Assembly: GCF_000801105.2 (NCBI RefSeq)
Contig: NC_079516.1
Location: forward strand, 28,247,043-28,311,042
DNA length: 64,000 nucleotides
Reading direction: 5' to 3'
Source: Raphanus sativus
Lineage: Eukaryota > Streptophyta > Magnoliopsida > Brassicales > Brassicaceae
In this document: positions 34,020 through 45,997 of the stretch, in pieces
Numbering within the stretch: position 1 is the stretch's first letter
Layout of the letters: every line of letters begins with the position of its first letter
Translations under genes and position numbers: made by a program
The notes under the pieces: generated by a model
Seen by the model: only the letters and a program-made list of their open reading frames with translations
Told to the model about the DNA's origin: nothing
The model's database searches: none

Positions 34020-34445
34020 TATAAAAATATTTGTGACTGTATAGCTACCGTTTTGCTACTGATTTTGCGACTGAATAGCTACTACTGCTATCAGTCATAG
34101 AAAACGGGTGTACTGAACTAAATACGATTTCCACGTGTTTTGTAACTGCATTATGCGACCGATATGTGACTATTAAACGATCACATGTTTCAGTCACTAA
34201 ACGGTAGCTAACTTGCGACTGAATAGCTATGCCCGTTTAAGGACCTTCGGTTCAGTAGCTAAGTAGTCGTAAAAGAGCGACTACATGGACGACTAACTGC
34301 TGTGGTCGTAAATTAGCTACTATCTAACGACTAAATATCAGTAGTGGCAAATCAGTAGCTAAGTAGTCAGTAATTAGTTGGTATATTTAGTGATCGCGGC
34401 TGTAGTCACAAATTTCGGTAGGGAAAAACCTGTTTTCTTGTAGTG
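34020..34445. repeat. Right subterminal repeats and terminal inverted repeat of the complete CACTA element
   Basis: Many GCGACTGAATAGCTA, TAGTCGTAAA and CAGTAGCTAAG words in both orientations, ending CTGTTTTCTTGTAGTG. Because both genes read leftwards, this is the promoter-side end of TNP2. Confidence 0.85.
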
Positions 34446-34448
34446 CGA

Positions 34449-35205
34449 GTTTGTTGTTTGTCTAATTGATGGTGTGTTCAGGCTATTTGACTCGGTGAGA
34501 TGGTTTAACCGTTCACACTCAGCAAATTTTTTTCTTACGCTCTTTTGATTAAACTCAAGAAAAGATCATGAACAGAGTTGTTAGGATCGCGGGACTAAAG
34601 CAGGCGAAAAGGAAGGATGGTGATTTTTGTTTATTTTCTAAGAGTAGCCGGCCTAGTCAATGTAATAGTTTATCAGCAAACATTCATTGTATTAGAACCG
34701 TTATGTTTAATTAATTCAAGTATTATGCTTCATTTAAATTCAGTATGATCTCCTTAACATGGAAAATACTAAGTTAAAATGAATCGATCTAAACATACTA
34801 AGAAAGTTCTAAGTATGAAAACTAGATTGGGGTGTTTAAATTCGGTATCAAAGCATGGTCGATACTAGAACTAATTTTGTGTAGTGGATATTAGGTTAAA
34901 ACCATCCTTTTAACGCTTAAATCTCGCGGTAAGTTCTGCAACACTCTAAAAGATTAAAGTTCTGGTCAATCTCCCAACAATAATACAATAATAAACACTA
35001 ACATAACATTTTTTTTAGGCTTGGCTACAAAGCAATAGATATATTTTAAACAAACATATTCCACATTACATTTTTTAAACTCTTACACATTAGTTTCCAT
35101 AATTTTCTCTATCTTTTTTAAAAAGGACCCACCTAACAATTTACGTGGATTAGCTTACAACTTATGAGCCAACTTGCGAATATATATATTTTTAATGACT
35201 TTAAC
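34449..35205. other. Intergenic sequence, nothing recognised
   Basis: AT-rich sequence without a convincing ORF, repeat or element end. It separates the complete CACTA element from the LINE. Confidence 0.5.
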
Positions 35206-35253
35206 AAATGACTTTAACATGGAAATATATATATATATTTTTTTTGCGAATAT

Positions 35254-36341
35254 ATATATATGTTTTTGCAAGGGTTCAGCTTCCATGGAATGATGATGAT
35301 ACGAAGAAGGGAGTTTATGTCCAGAAGCAGAACAAATATGAGAACCCTGGCTCTGATAAATATTATCAGAGAAACAGAGCACATGAGGAGGAGAAACAGA
35401 GCATTCATGGAGGATTCATGAAGGATGCCAGGAAGTCGTATGGTAGGCAAGGAGAGACTGAAGACAGGTATAACTGGAACACGGGTGGAAAGGAAAGGAA
35501 AAATTCTCATCACACTGCACGCTATGCGCCATATGCGAAGAACAAAGTGCAAGTCTGGAAAGCTAAGGAAAAAACAGAGGTGAAATATGGTGGTTATGAG
35601 AAAAGAGATGAGTCGTATGCTCAACGCTTTCGGTCTGTGGAAGGGGTTTCAAATCATGATGCCATACGAAGTAATGATGCAACACGTCCCAGACGTGACG
35701 AGATAAGGGTGCAAGAGCATTACTCTACGCAACAAGTAACACAGTGCGCTGGAAATGAAACAATGACGTTGGCACCACATCAGAGTAGTGGGAAGAGGAT
35801 AGCTAGCAAAGTGGTAACACCTAGTCGTCATGACCAGGAACTTGATGTCCATGTTACAAAACGTCGTCATGTTTCTCCTCGTTTACTCACTTTCTCTCCT
35901 ACGGAGAAAGGATCGCTTGAAAACGAGCAAATCATTGGAGCTCTAAGCGACATGGAGATCGTGGAACAGGGCAATCTGGATGAGGAGTCGCATGACACAA
36001 AGATGGATGTAGATGACCACGATGATGACCTGTTAGGAGAAGAGCTAATGGAGATAGAGGCGTCCAAGATGAATGGAAACAAAGACGAGGTAGTGAAAGA
36101 GGATAAAGTGACAAGAAGGCCGAGAGGTTCATTATCTAACTGAAGTGGAAAATCCCGCAAGTACCCATTGGGTATACCCATTAAGAAGGCAGAATTCCTC
36201 CGTCGGGGATCTCCCAAGCCACACAAAGCTACTGCGAAGACTACATCAATTTCAGACACTCGTCGGGTAGGTGGGGAAAGAAGTACAACTGATACAACCA
36301 GTTCAAGAAATGACGTGGAGGGGTCCAAAAACTCTTCCTGA
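35254..36341 (+). pseudogene. LINE ORF1 C-terminal part, with one premature stop
   Basis: The frame runs VQLPWNDDDTKKGVYVQKQN and on through a hydrophilic region rich in Lys, Arg, Asp and Glu (DVDDHDDDLLGEELMEIEAS) to a TGA at 36141-36143. It continues in frame (SGKSRKYPLGIPIKKAEFLR) to the true end at 36339-36341, 8 bp before ORF2. Plant L1 ORF1 proteins bind RNA through DUF4283 and a CCHC knuckle; both are absent, so the insertion is truncated. The A/T runs just upstream are not coding. Confidence 0.8.
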
Positions 36342-36349
36342 CGTTATCC

Positions 36350-39300
36350 ATGAGGACACTCAGTTGGAACTGTCGAGGGTTCGGAACAGACCTCACAGTT
36401 CGACGCCTTACGGAGATGTGTCAGAAGCATCGCCCAGGACTTGTGTTTCTCTCTGAAACAAAGAATAAGAGGCGGCAGTTGCAAAACATTCAGGCCGACT
36501 TAGGATTTGATCGTTTGTTTACCGTTGAGCCACTTGGTCTCAGCGGAGGTTTAGCTCTTTTATTTATGGATGATTTTCAAGTTAATGTTTTATTTTCAAA
36601 TAACAGAATGATTGACATTGAGGCAGTCATTGATGGAATAAAAGTTTACATGACATTTGTTTATGGAGACCCTGTTTTAGAACGTAGAGAGCAGGTTTGG
36701 GAGCGTCTTACGCGCTTTGCCACAACTAGAAATGGACCTTGGTTCATGATTGGTGATTTTAATGAAATAATTGATCATAGTGAGAAGGAAGGTGGCAGAC
36801 GACGATCTGATAGCTCTTTCTTACCATTCAAACAAATGTTGAGCAATTGTGGTATGCTGGAGTTCCCATTTACGGGAAATAAGCTCTCATGGATAGGAAA
36901 AAGATCTAGAGGTGTAACAGTGAGATGTCGTCTTGATAGAGCAGTGGGTAATGAGGATTGGCATGACCAATTTCTGCATACATCATCGAGATATCTCAGG
37001 CTTTGGGGCTCGGACCATCGTCCAGTTCTAGCAGAGATTCTAAAAAGATCAAAGAGAAGGAAAAAGAAATTTAAATTTGATAAAAGATGGTTAGATGATG
37101 AGGATATGAGGCAAGTCATCCTTGAAGAGTGGAAGTCGGAGGATCTGCCACCTGATGCAAGTATCATGGATCACATTGCTAGCTGCCGGAAAGCTTTGAG
37201 TCAATGGAGGAGAGAAAATAATGTGAATTCAGAAAAACTGGTGGAAGAGCTCAAAAAGAAGGTAGAAAACTTATATTCCGATGATAATGCTACATCAGAA
37301 TAGATAGGTGATGCTCTAAAGGAACTCTCTAACGCTCTTAAGGCGGAAGAAATGTTCTGGAGACAAAAGAGCAGAGTACTTTGGCTGAGGGAGGGAGACC
37401 GAAATACGAAATTCTTCCATGCACTAGTAAAACAGAGACGAGCGAAGAATAGAATAACACAACTTTTGGATGCAAATGGGAATATGGTGGAAGATGAAGA
37501 AGGATTAGTAGCCATTGCTACTAGTTACTTCAGGCAAATATTTGAATCATCTAATCCAGAGGATATAGCAGAAGCGCTGACGGAGGTGAAAACATCCATT
37601 ACTGCTCAAACAAATGAAGTTCTCACAGCGCCAGTGATTGAATGGGAGGTTAAGTTAGCACTTTTTGCTATGCACCCAGAGAAGGCTCCCGGGCCAGATG
37701 GCATGACAGCTCTTTTCTACCAAAAGTTTTGGGACATTGTCAAAGATGATTTAACTCTTATGGTTAATCAATTTCTTTTCCAGGGTACAATGCCACAAGG
37801 TTTGAACGACACTAATATTTGTCTCATACCTAAGACGACAAAATCAAACGAGATGACACAGTTTAGAACTATCAATCTATGCAATGTCAGTTACAAAATA
37901 GTATCTAAGGTCTTATGCCAAAGATTAAAAAAGTTTCTTCCACATTTGATATCTGAAACTCAGTCGGCGTTTGTGGCAGGAAGACAAATAACAGATAATG
38001 TGATGATAGCACAGGAGATGTTCCATACCTTGAGGACAAAACCAGGTGGACGAGTTAAAAGGATGGCCATCAAAACTGACATGAGCAAAGCTTATGATAG
38101 GATGGAGTGGTCTTTTATAGAGGCAGTCATGAGGAAGATGGGCTTTTCTGAGGTATGGATTGAATGGATTATGAGATGTGTTACCTCGGTTAAGTACCAA
38201 GTATTGATGAACGGAGAGCCTAGAGGACATATAGTTCCAGAGAGAGGTCTACGTCAAGGAGATCCTTTGTCTCCTTTCATATTTATTCTATGCACGGAAG
38301 CGCTCGTTAGCCTTCTTAGTCAAGCAGAGAATCAAGGGAAGATAACGGGGATGCGAGCCGCTCGTGCTAGCCCCTCGGTATCTCACCTTCTTTTTGCTGA
38401 CGATAGCCTTTTCTTCTGTAAGGCGGAGGTCCGTGAATGTGAAGAAGTTATGAAAGTAGTCAGGAAATATGGACAGGCATCTGGACAATGCATAAATTTT
38501 GACAAGTCTTCTCTGCTCTTTGGCAAGAGGATACCAGCGAGTGATCGACAACAAATTAAAGATATATTGGGCATACAAAATTAAGGAGGAATGGGGTCCT
38601 ACTTAGGAATTCCAGAAGATATCAGTGGATCTAAATGTAAGTTATTTGCATTCCTGAAGGAGAAGCTGTTACATAGAGTGAATGGGTGGACGGGCAGATG
38701 GCTTTCAAAGGGAGGAAAGGAAGTGTTAATCAAGTCTATCTTGCTAGCTGTTCCGACGTATGTGATGTCTAGTTTCTTACTCCCTCTAGAAATATGTGAG
38801 AACCTCGCTAGTGCCATTGCACAGTTCTGGTGGAGTTCGAATCCGCCAAAGAGAGGGATACATTGGTCTACATGGGATAAAATGTGTAAACCTAGAGAGG
38901 AGGGTGGCATTGGATTTCGCATGATCCACGAATTTAATCTAGCTCTTTTCGCTAAACAGCTATGGCGTCTTGTTCAGTTCCCAGATTCATTAGCGGCAAG
39001 GGTGCTGAGAGGTAGATATTACCGACTGAGTTCGCCCTTGCGAATATGCTCAGTAGATTCCCCATCTTATGTGTGGACAAGTATTATTGCAGCGAGGAAA
39101 CTCCTGCTGTTGGGAATTAGGAACAAAGTACATTCAGGGTATGAGATTAAAGTATGGCAGGATCCATGGATCCCATCAGTGCCAGCAAGACCAGCTAGAG
39201 CTAATGCTCCGGTGGTACACCCTGGGATGACTGTAAGCAGCCTTATCGATTTTCAGACTAAGGAGTGGGATTTACGTATGCTTGAACAGTATGTTCATCA

Positions 39301-40423
39301 TGAGGACATACCAAGCATTCAGAGTATGGCCATAAGCCCTACACATCGACCAGATACGTTTTGCTGGAATTATACAAAAAATGGGCAATACACAGTAAAA
39401 TCTGGATACTGGGTAGCAACAAACATCCTGAAGGAGGACGATGAAAGACAAGTTCTGGAACCCAGCATCACTAAACTCCAAGCCTTTGCTTGGAAGGTGA
39501 GTGCTCCACAAAAGATTCGCCATCTTTTATGGCAACTTATCACAGGACAAGTAGCAGTAACAAGAAATCTTGTACGAAGGAACATGAGATGTGATAACTA
39601 CTGTCCAAGATGTGGAGAGCCAGAAGAGAGTGTGACTCATGCAATATTTGAATGCCCACCAGCTCTTCAAACTTGGGCATTATCATCAACACCATCTAGC
39701 CCTCAAATTTTTCCTTCTCCGAGCATCTATAATAATATGGACTATTTGTTTTGGAGGAAAAATAACATAGTGGAGCCAGAGAGCGATAGGGACCCGTATC
39801 CTTGGATCATCTGGTACATATGGAAAGCTCGCAATGATAAGTTATTCAGGGGAATAGATAGGGATCCAGGAGAGCTAGTTAGACTTGCAGAAAGCGAATG
39901 TCAAGCTTGGCATAATGCTAGAGAGAATATGACTACACCTCAAGTTGTTCAAGAGCCTCAAGTCATAAGCTTGGGTGATATATGCATGATAGATGGTTCA
40001 TGGACCTCTACTGATCAGTACAGTGGACTGGGATGGGTGTGGAAAGATAGCAGGGGGACGACACAGCTAATGGGGATGAGGAACCTGAGGAGGAGGGAGT
40101 CAGCTCTACACTCGGAACTTGAGGCTTTGAGATGGGCAATGGAAATAATGTTGCAACATTCAGATTGCCAGAGATTTGGAACAGACTGTAAGGACCTGAT
40201 TGCAATGCTGACGGAACCGCAAGCATGGCCTAATTTCTCAACTGAATTGGAGATGATTCAGACGATCAAGTTATGCTACTCGGACTTCAAGATCTGCTAT
40301 GTACCAAGAACTGAAAATGTGTTAGCTGATTCTCTAGCTAGGAATGCTCGTACTTTTCATAGATCATTATGCTACTTTGGTTGTTCTATTCCGGTCTGGT
40401 TACCCAGACAACCTCAAATTTGA
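36350..40423 (+). pseudogene. LINE ORF2: endonuclease, reverse transcriptase, RNase H; two stops
   Basis: One frame of 1,358 codons. The AP-type endonuclease opens at the ATG (MRTLSWNCRGFG, LSETKNKR, MIGDFNEI, GSDHRP), followed by the RT (PEKAPGPDGMTALFYQKFW, SAFVAGRQITDNV, GLRQGDPLSPFIF, LLFADDSLFF), a zf-RVT region (CPRCGEPEESVTHAIFECP) and an RNase H-like end (IDGSWTSTDQYSGLGW, HSELEALRWAM, LADSLARNAR). TAG at 37301-37303 and TAA at 38582-38584 (in QN-stop-GGMGSYLGIP) interrupt an otherwise intact frame. The 24886-25345 fragment matches its last 140 codons. Confidence 0.95.
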
Positions 40424-40474
40424 GAAATAGAATAGCCTTTTGATGTCAAAAAAAAAAAAAAAAAATGACTTTAA

Positions 40475-40766
40475 AATATATTATTAAAGACTTGCATATT
40501 TATTTAAATCCAAAACCAGTCTGGCCAATCTTGTCTTGGCTTAAGACCAGACTTGGTTTTGTTTACATTTGGATGATTTGGTTTTTCTTCTTTATCCCAT
40601 AGTGTATAACTTCCTTAACCTACTGTGACATATCCGACGAACAACTCTTTAAATACACATGTTCTTAATACAATGTTTTATATTCAATTTTTACAGTGGA
40701 GTGTCAATTTTTTTTAAAAAAATTAGTTATAGCAACACAAAATTTCTTGTTATTTGTTTTTGTACT
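40475..40766. other. Short unassigned AT-rich spacer
   Basis: Nothing recognised between the LINE target site and the 9-bp MULE target duplication. Confidence 0.5.
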
Positions 40767-42464
40767 AGTAAGAATGGGTTTTTTTTGCAAAATTGACCTA
40801 AAACTTGAAGTCAAACACAAAATTAACCCATTTTTTTTGGAAATTGGTTTTGCCCTATTCACCCCACAAGTTCATAATAATTCACGAAAATGCCATCAAA
40901 TTTTTTTTCAAAAATAACATTTTTACTCTTTCACCTTCATCGGCTTCAAATAATTACAAGATTGCCATTGTTATCAATACCCCAAACACTATGAACAACC
41001 AATTTGAAGCTCTTAATGCTTCCAATTTTGATTTTCCCTTTTTCTTTCTCCATTCTCATGAACTAAACACAACATCTTTCTCACTTTCTCTCCATATTGA
41101 GCAAAAAAACCCCAAGATTTTGATTCTACATTTTTTATGGTTCATAGAGTCATAGAAACTAACGTTTCTGGGTGGGTTACATTCGTTTAAAATTATGTGT
41201 GCTTGGAGAAGCCTTATGTGTGCTAAGAAAGTTATCTCACCAATTTAAGGTATGAAATCGAGTTTTTTTTCCAGATCTGTTCGTCCAGACGACTTACCTG
41301 GTAAGTCGTCATAGGTTAGTTTTGCAATTGTGAAAAAATTCAATAATTTATTAAACACAGACGACTTACAATTCAGTCGTCCATCAGATGACTTACAATT
41401 CAGTCGTCCAGGATTTTATTCAGAGATTCTCGTTAAACCTCGTAAATCCTCGACGACTTAAGTGTAAGTTGTCTGGATATAATTAAATATTGAAGTTTTT
41501 TTTCACAATTGCAAAACTAACCTATGACGACTGAAATGTAAGTCGTCGAGTTTTAATAAAATATTGATATTTTAATTTTTCAACAGACGACTGAAATGTA
41601 AGTCGTCCGAAAAAGTCAAACTTCTGAAATATTCCAGTCAAATGCAAAACTAACTATGACGACTGAACTGTAAGTCGTCTGTGTTTTTTGGAGATTTCTT
41701 TAATCAAACTATAGCAGACGACTGATATTTCAGTCGTCTCAAATAACAGATTTCAAAGTCAATTGCAAAAATAACCTTTGCGTTGAACAGATGACTTAAA
41801 GTTTAGTCGTCTGGATGACTTAGATTGAAGTCGTCTACGTCTATCTTTAATAAACTTTCGTTTTCTCTCAAACAAAAAATACTTTTAACATCTTCTTGTT
41901 AATTCATGTTAAGTAATTTTAAGAATATTAAGTTTTATGGTTTAGTATATTATGTGTTAGTTTTTGAATTTGTGTAATGTTTGATCTTCTGTGAATTTTA
42001 CTAATTTTTTTTTGGTTGGATAGAGTGATAAAAATATTTTTTGAATTACTTCAAGATATGTTTATCTCATATTTTCAAAATATGTTCTCCCTTAGTTTTA
42101 CTAAAATTGACTAAGTTTTTCAACACAAAGTAAACACATGTAATATGCTTTGACACCAATGATGAAAGAAATGTTAAAATACTTCTTAAATGTTGTATCA
42201 ATACGAGGCTACCAACATTCTTGTTTATTAAGATGAGCAGAAGACCATTGGAGTTTATTATTGCATATGAGAGATCCAAAGATGAGAAAAGGCTATTGAA
42301 GACTATTATTTCATTGATTTGTAAATGTATAAACACATATATTACATCTTCGGAAACAATATTACTGATTTTACAAAAAAAAATACAACTAAAGGAGTAC
42401 ACATGCAAATCACAAAACATACCACAAAGAAAACTATAATAGATCATTCCTCTACAGAGTCAAA

Positions 42465-43570
42465 CTTGGACTCCACTTGATATGAAAGAAGACAGCGTCA
42501 GAAAACTTCCAGGAAGTCCAGACAACTTCCAGACGACTTCCAGGAAGTCCAGACGACTTCCAGGCGACTTCCAGAAAGTCCAGACGATTTATATTTCAGT
42601 CGTCCAGCGCATTATAGTTTAGACGACTAACAGGTAAGTCGTCCTAGAAGTCTTCCAGATATGAAAAACCTGCATATCAAGCCCAGATCTTAAAAATCTG
42701 CATATCAAAAAATATTCAATGGCTTAAAACACAAAGAAAATGAGTGGAAGATGAGATATATATATATATACTTTTATAGAACACACAATGTACATATCCA
42801 AATGGAAGATGAGAACCATCTATTTAAAAACCTGCAAAAAACACTGATTAGTTAGAAAAACATGAGACAAAACTGAAAAATTCATATAAAGTTTGGTGTT
42901 TTCAAGTCAAAGAGATTATAGTGGGTTTGGAGAGTTTTAGTTTGGGAAAAATGTGAGAACTTTATGCAACAAAAAATTACCAAATAAAGAAAACACCACT
43001 TCCACTACAAAGACAAGCTTGGACTCCACTAGATATGAAAGAAGACGTCGTTAGAAAACTTCTAGGAAGTCCAGACGACTTCAGGGAAGTCCAGACGACT
43101 TCCAAGACGACTTCCTGGAAGTAGTCCAGACGACTAACATGTAAGTCGTCTAGCGAGACGACTAAAAAGTAAGTCATCGCAAAAATCTTCCAGATCTGAA
43201 AAACCTGCATATCCAAATCCAGATCTGAAAAACCTGCAAATCCAAAAACGTTCAAATGGCTTAAAAACAGAGAAAATAAGTGGAAGATTAGATAAATCTA
43301 CCTTTATAAACCATACAAAACTACATATCTAAAATTAATAAATCTACCTTTAAATGAGTGGAAGATGAGAACCCTATGAAAAAAAACGGCAAAAACAAGA
43401 TAAATTTGTGAGAAAGACATGAGACAAAAACAATAAATTGATATAAATTTGGTGTTTATAAGTTCAAAGAGATTAGAGAGGTTAGAGAGTTTTCTAGAAA
43501 GATGAACATTATATTTTTGTTGCAGACATTTGAGAGGAATAGAGAGAATGCGTAAATATTTCTTTATAAA
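42465..43570. repeat. Two-copy tandem duplication of about 553 bp in the MULE
   Basis: CTTGGACTCCACTTGATATG at 42465 recurs as CTTGGACTCCACTAGATATG at 43018. The following blocks match in order: GAAAACTTC, GAAGTCCAGACGACTTC, AAAACCTGCATATC, GAGTGGAAGATGAGA, CATGAGACAAAA and TTTGGTGTTT, with substitutions and small indels. The copies are clearly diverged. Confidence 0.85.
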
Positions 43571-43599
43571 GGGAGACAAAAAATTCAATTAGGTTAAAT

Positions 43600-44000
43600 A
43601 TATATATGATTCAGACGACTGAAATGTAAGTCGTCCAGGAGACTTTAATAATTTTAGCAGGAAACTAAAATAGAAAAATTTCTAGACGACTTACTTGTAA
43701 GTCGTCCAGAAGACTTACAAGTAATTTTTCTGGTTTAAATTATTTAAGCGGGAAAATAAAATTTTCTTGAATTTTAGGCGGGAATATTAGGACGATTTAC
43801 AAGTAAGTCGTCTTGTTTAAATTATTCACCAGACAATTGAAATATAAGTCGTCCAGAAGACTTACAAGTAAGTTGTCTGGTTTAAATTATTTAAGCGGGA
43901 AAATATCTTTTTAAAAAATTTTAGGCAGAAATATTAGGATGACGTACTTGTAAGTCGTCTGGTTTAAATTATTCATCAGACGACTGAAATATAACTCGTC
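43600..44000. repeat. Short tandem unit (about 185 bp) in the MULE
   Basis: The words GGTTTAAATTATTTAAGCGG, TTTTAGGCGGGAATATTAGG and AAGTAAGTCGTCTTG recur twice to three times with small changes. The unit includes the AAGTCGTC motif. Confidence 0.75.
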
Positions 44001-44795
44001 TAAACCCTAAACATAACCCCTAAACTTAATTATCTAATTAAAATTTCATAAAATCAAATTAAACTTGAAAAGTGTTTACTATACACAGAAATAAACACAT
44101 ATATGTAAAATTTAATTTAAAAAAAAAACATTTCAGCTTTCAAAATCTAACCCTAAAAATACATATAATACTACAACATATGTTTGCCAAACCCCTAAAC
44201 CAAAGAATATCATGATTCACTACTTTCACTCATCTATGTTGAAAACAAATCAATTTTATCATATCTTAATTATATCACTTAAAATTGTTTATAATTACAT
44301 GATTTTAATTTTTCATTCATCAAAATATTTTTTACAAAATATATAAATTATTTTTAAGATAAACTGGTTTCAGACGACTTACAATTCAGTCGTCCAGACG
44401 ACTCAGACGACTTACTAGAGCTATATTCGTAAAAATGGCTTTTGTTTTTTGTTTGATCACAAGGGGTTGAGCTGTAATTTCACAGGGCTTTTAGGTTAGT
44501 TTTGCATTTGATTCAAGTTTGAGTATAACTTTGGGGTTAAAATCAAGTTTTAGTAGTTTTGGCAAAAACCCCAGTAAGAATTGAAGAACAACTTTTTTAA
44601 TACGCAAGCCCATTGATTATACAGTTTTTATTTTCAGTTTACAATATGGAGTCTCAACTCCTACCCACTTAGAAGTACAAAGAAGAAACAAAACGGAAAA
44701 GTGGGTATGTCCTCAAAGGTAAGAACATAAAACCACTATTTTATTATTTGGAGATAAAAGATAGAAACGTGGGCTTCTCCTCCACCCCCTCCTCA

Positions 44796-45065
44796 TCAAC
44801 ATCTACCTCCACCACCACCACCTCCACCCCCTCCTCCACCACCACCACCTCCGCCCCCTCCTCCACCACCACCACCTCCGCCCCCTCCTCCGCCCCCTCC
44901 TCCACCTCCACCACCACCACCAGGACGAGTAGGAGGAGGTGGTGGTGGACAACCACCACCTCCGCCTGCTCCGCTTGCTGGTCTTGTTCCTTCTCCTTCT
45001 CCTTCTCTTACTCCTCCTGATCTTGCTTCTCCATCAGCCATGAATACGTGTACACATGGAGCCAT
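44796..45065 (-). CDS. Glycine-rich low-complexity small protein, possible gene
   Basis: The minus-strand ATG at 45065 (a second at 45041) opens MAPCVHVFMADGEARSGGVR, followed by a GEGEGT patch, GCPPPPPPTRPG, and then an uninterrupted run of about 45 glycines before GRC and a TGA. Total 89 residues. A TATATAAG box at 45143-45150 lies about 80 bp upstream, a sensible core-promoter distance, followed by a leader ending near ACTATCA before the ATG. Glycine-rich proteins are often wall or RNA-associated, but no signal peptide is clear and low-complexity GGT/GGA repeats alone can create such an ORF. A diverged copy of the promoter and 3' flank lies at 58980-59360. Confidence 0.5.
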   Translation of the reverse strand: MAPCVHVFMADGEARSGGVREGEGEGTRPASGAGGGGGCPPPPPPTRPGGGGGGGGGGGGGGGGGGGGGGGGGGGGGGGGGGGGGGGRC

Positions 45066-45142
45066 TGATAGTGTCTCTTAATGAAACTTCTTTACGTTTT
45101 GAATATTTTGAGTGTGAGAAATGAATGAATGTAAACCTTCTT

Positions 45143-45150
45143 CTTATATA
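45143..45150 (-). promoter_or_regulatory. TATA box of the glycine-rich ORF
   Basis: TATATAAG on the minus strand, about 80 bp before the first ATG. It is conserved in the related segment at 59262-59269. Confidence 0.55.
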
Positions 45151-45230
45151 GATTTTTCAGTAGCGTGTATTATTGTTATAAAATGCTTACATCATATGAA
45201 TGATGTAATCATTGTTCAATAATGAAAAAA

Positions 45231-45997
45231 AAAACCGCTTAAAAAACACCAATCGAGTAAAAATCTTTTAACTAAAGATTTACTGTAAAACTGGAGGGTT
45301 CTTGAAATTCTACTTATGTCTACGCGTTATGCCTATCGTAGTTGTTACAAAAAAAAATGCCTATCTTAGTTTAGAACAAGGGTCTTGCCTAAGACAAGTG
45401 TCTAATAATTTTATTGGTCGCTTTCAAGATTCTACTTATCTCTTAAAATTTGAGGGTTCGATCTTAATCGCATCATTTTTGAAATGGTAACATTGCTGAC
45501 GACCCCAACGGAAGCGTCGTTGGAATTTCGGACTTCCAAGGACATATTCCAATGAATTTTCCACGAAATACCTACCGTTTCTGTTCGTTTGAAGTTCGTT
45601 GAAAATTTCCAACGTATAACGTGTTTCCATCTAGTGCATTCCAACAACTATTTTATTTGGAAAACGTAGTGTGTTCTGTTCTTGTAAGTGTTTCCCATGA
45701 CACGGATCCAAAACGATTATATCTGCACCACATCACGATGGACAACTTTACCATTGACTTACTAAACAGGAACTTCATAGGTTTTCATCAATAATCTGAA
45801 AAATGTAATTTTTAGATATCAAATCTCATACACGGTGTAAACTCATTTAATCCTTAAGAGCAGGAACCTTCAACAATATAAAGTATCTATCTTAACAAAT
45901 AGTTTTAGAAGTTAATATTGCAGGAGTTATATACTTAAAGACTTTAAAAAGTGAGTCAGTACTTACAAATTTTGTATACATTGGGTTCTATCAAATA
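45231..45997. other. Unassigned intergenic sequence
   Basis: Contains a partly palindromic TAAGACAAGTGTCT-type segment at about 45390 and repeated TTCTACTTAT words, but no element end or gene could be supported. Confidence 0.45.

Larger units (their letters stand above)
26435..34445 (-). mobile_element. Complete CACTA (En/Spm) transposon, possibly autonomous
   Basis: Termini CACTACAAGAAAACATG (26435) and CTGTTTTCTTGTAGTG (to 34445) are inverted repeats. The 3-bp target duplication CGA lies at 26432-26434 and 34446-34448. About 400 bp at each end is filled with TAGTGACTG / AGTAGCTAA-type subterminal motifs. Two genes are transcribed leftwards, TNP2 (33850-29973) then TNP1 (29439-27136), and both can be spliced into unbroken frames. 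Matching target duplication, full ends and open genes make it the best candidate for an active transposon here. Confidence 0.95.
35218..40462 (+). mobile_element. LINE (L1-clade) retrotransposon, 5'-truncated, with poly(A)
   Basis: Order: partial ORF1, then ORF2 with endonuclease, reverse transcriptase and RNase H, a short 3' UTR and a 16-18 nt A-run at about 40448-40465. The 12-bp sequence AAATGACTTTAA occurs at 35206-35217 and 40463-40474 as target duplication (the A-run makes the exact edge uncertain). ORF1 lacks its N-terminal half, which fits 5' truncation. Three stop codons make it inactive. Confidence 0.92.
41280..44410. repeat. Dispersed palindromic AAGTCGTC / GACGACTT motif field
   Basis: The 8-mer and one-base variants recur in both orientations at irregular spacing, often as pairs such as GACGACTGAAATGTAAGTCG that can fold into hairpins with 6-10 nt loops. 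It covers most of the MULE interior but not its outermost 400-500 bp on the left. Confidence 0.88.
40776..44572. mobile_element. Non-autonomous MULE filled with AAGTCGTC/GACGACTT repeats
   Basis: The 9-bp target duplication AGTAAGAAT lies at 40767-40775 and 44573-44581, the length typical of Mutator elements. The ends are related in inverted orientation: GGGTTTTTTTTGCAAAA with CCTAAAACTTGA on the left, and TCAAGTTTTAGTAG with TTTTGGCAAAAACCCC on the right. No transposase frame was seen. Dozens of GACGACTT and AAGTCGTC words occur between about 41280 and 44410. Internal tandem duplications are present (42465-43570 and 43600-44000). The repeat style echoes the GAAGTC cluster beside the MULE transposase at 6410-6870. 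Confidence 0.88.

Noticed and set aside
44748..45020. Plus-strand Ser/Thr-rich ORF and a third minus-strand frame over the glycine repeat
   Set aside because: These are other-frame readings of the same CCACCT repeat, without a promoter or start context.
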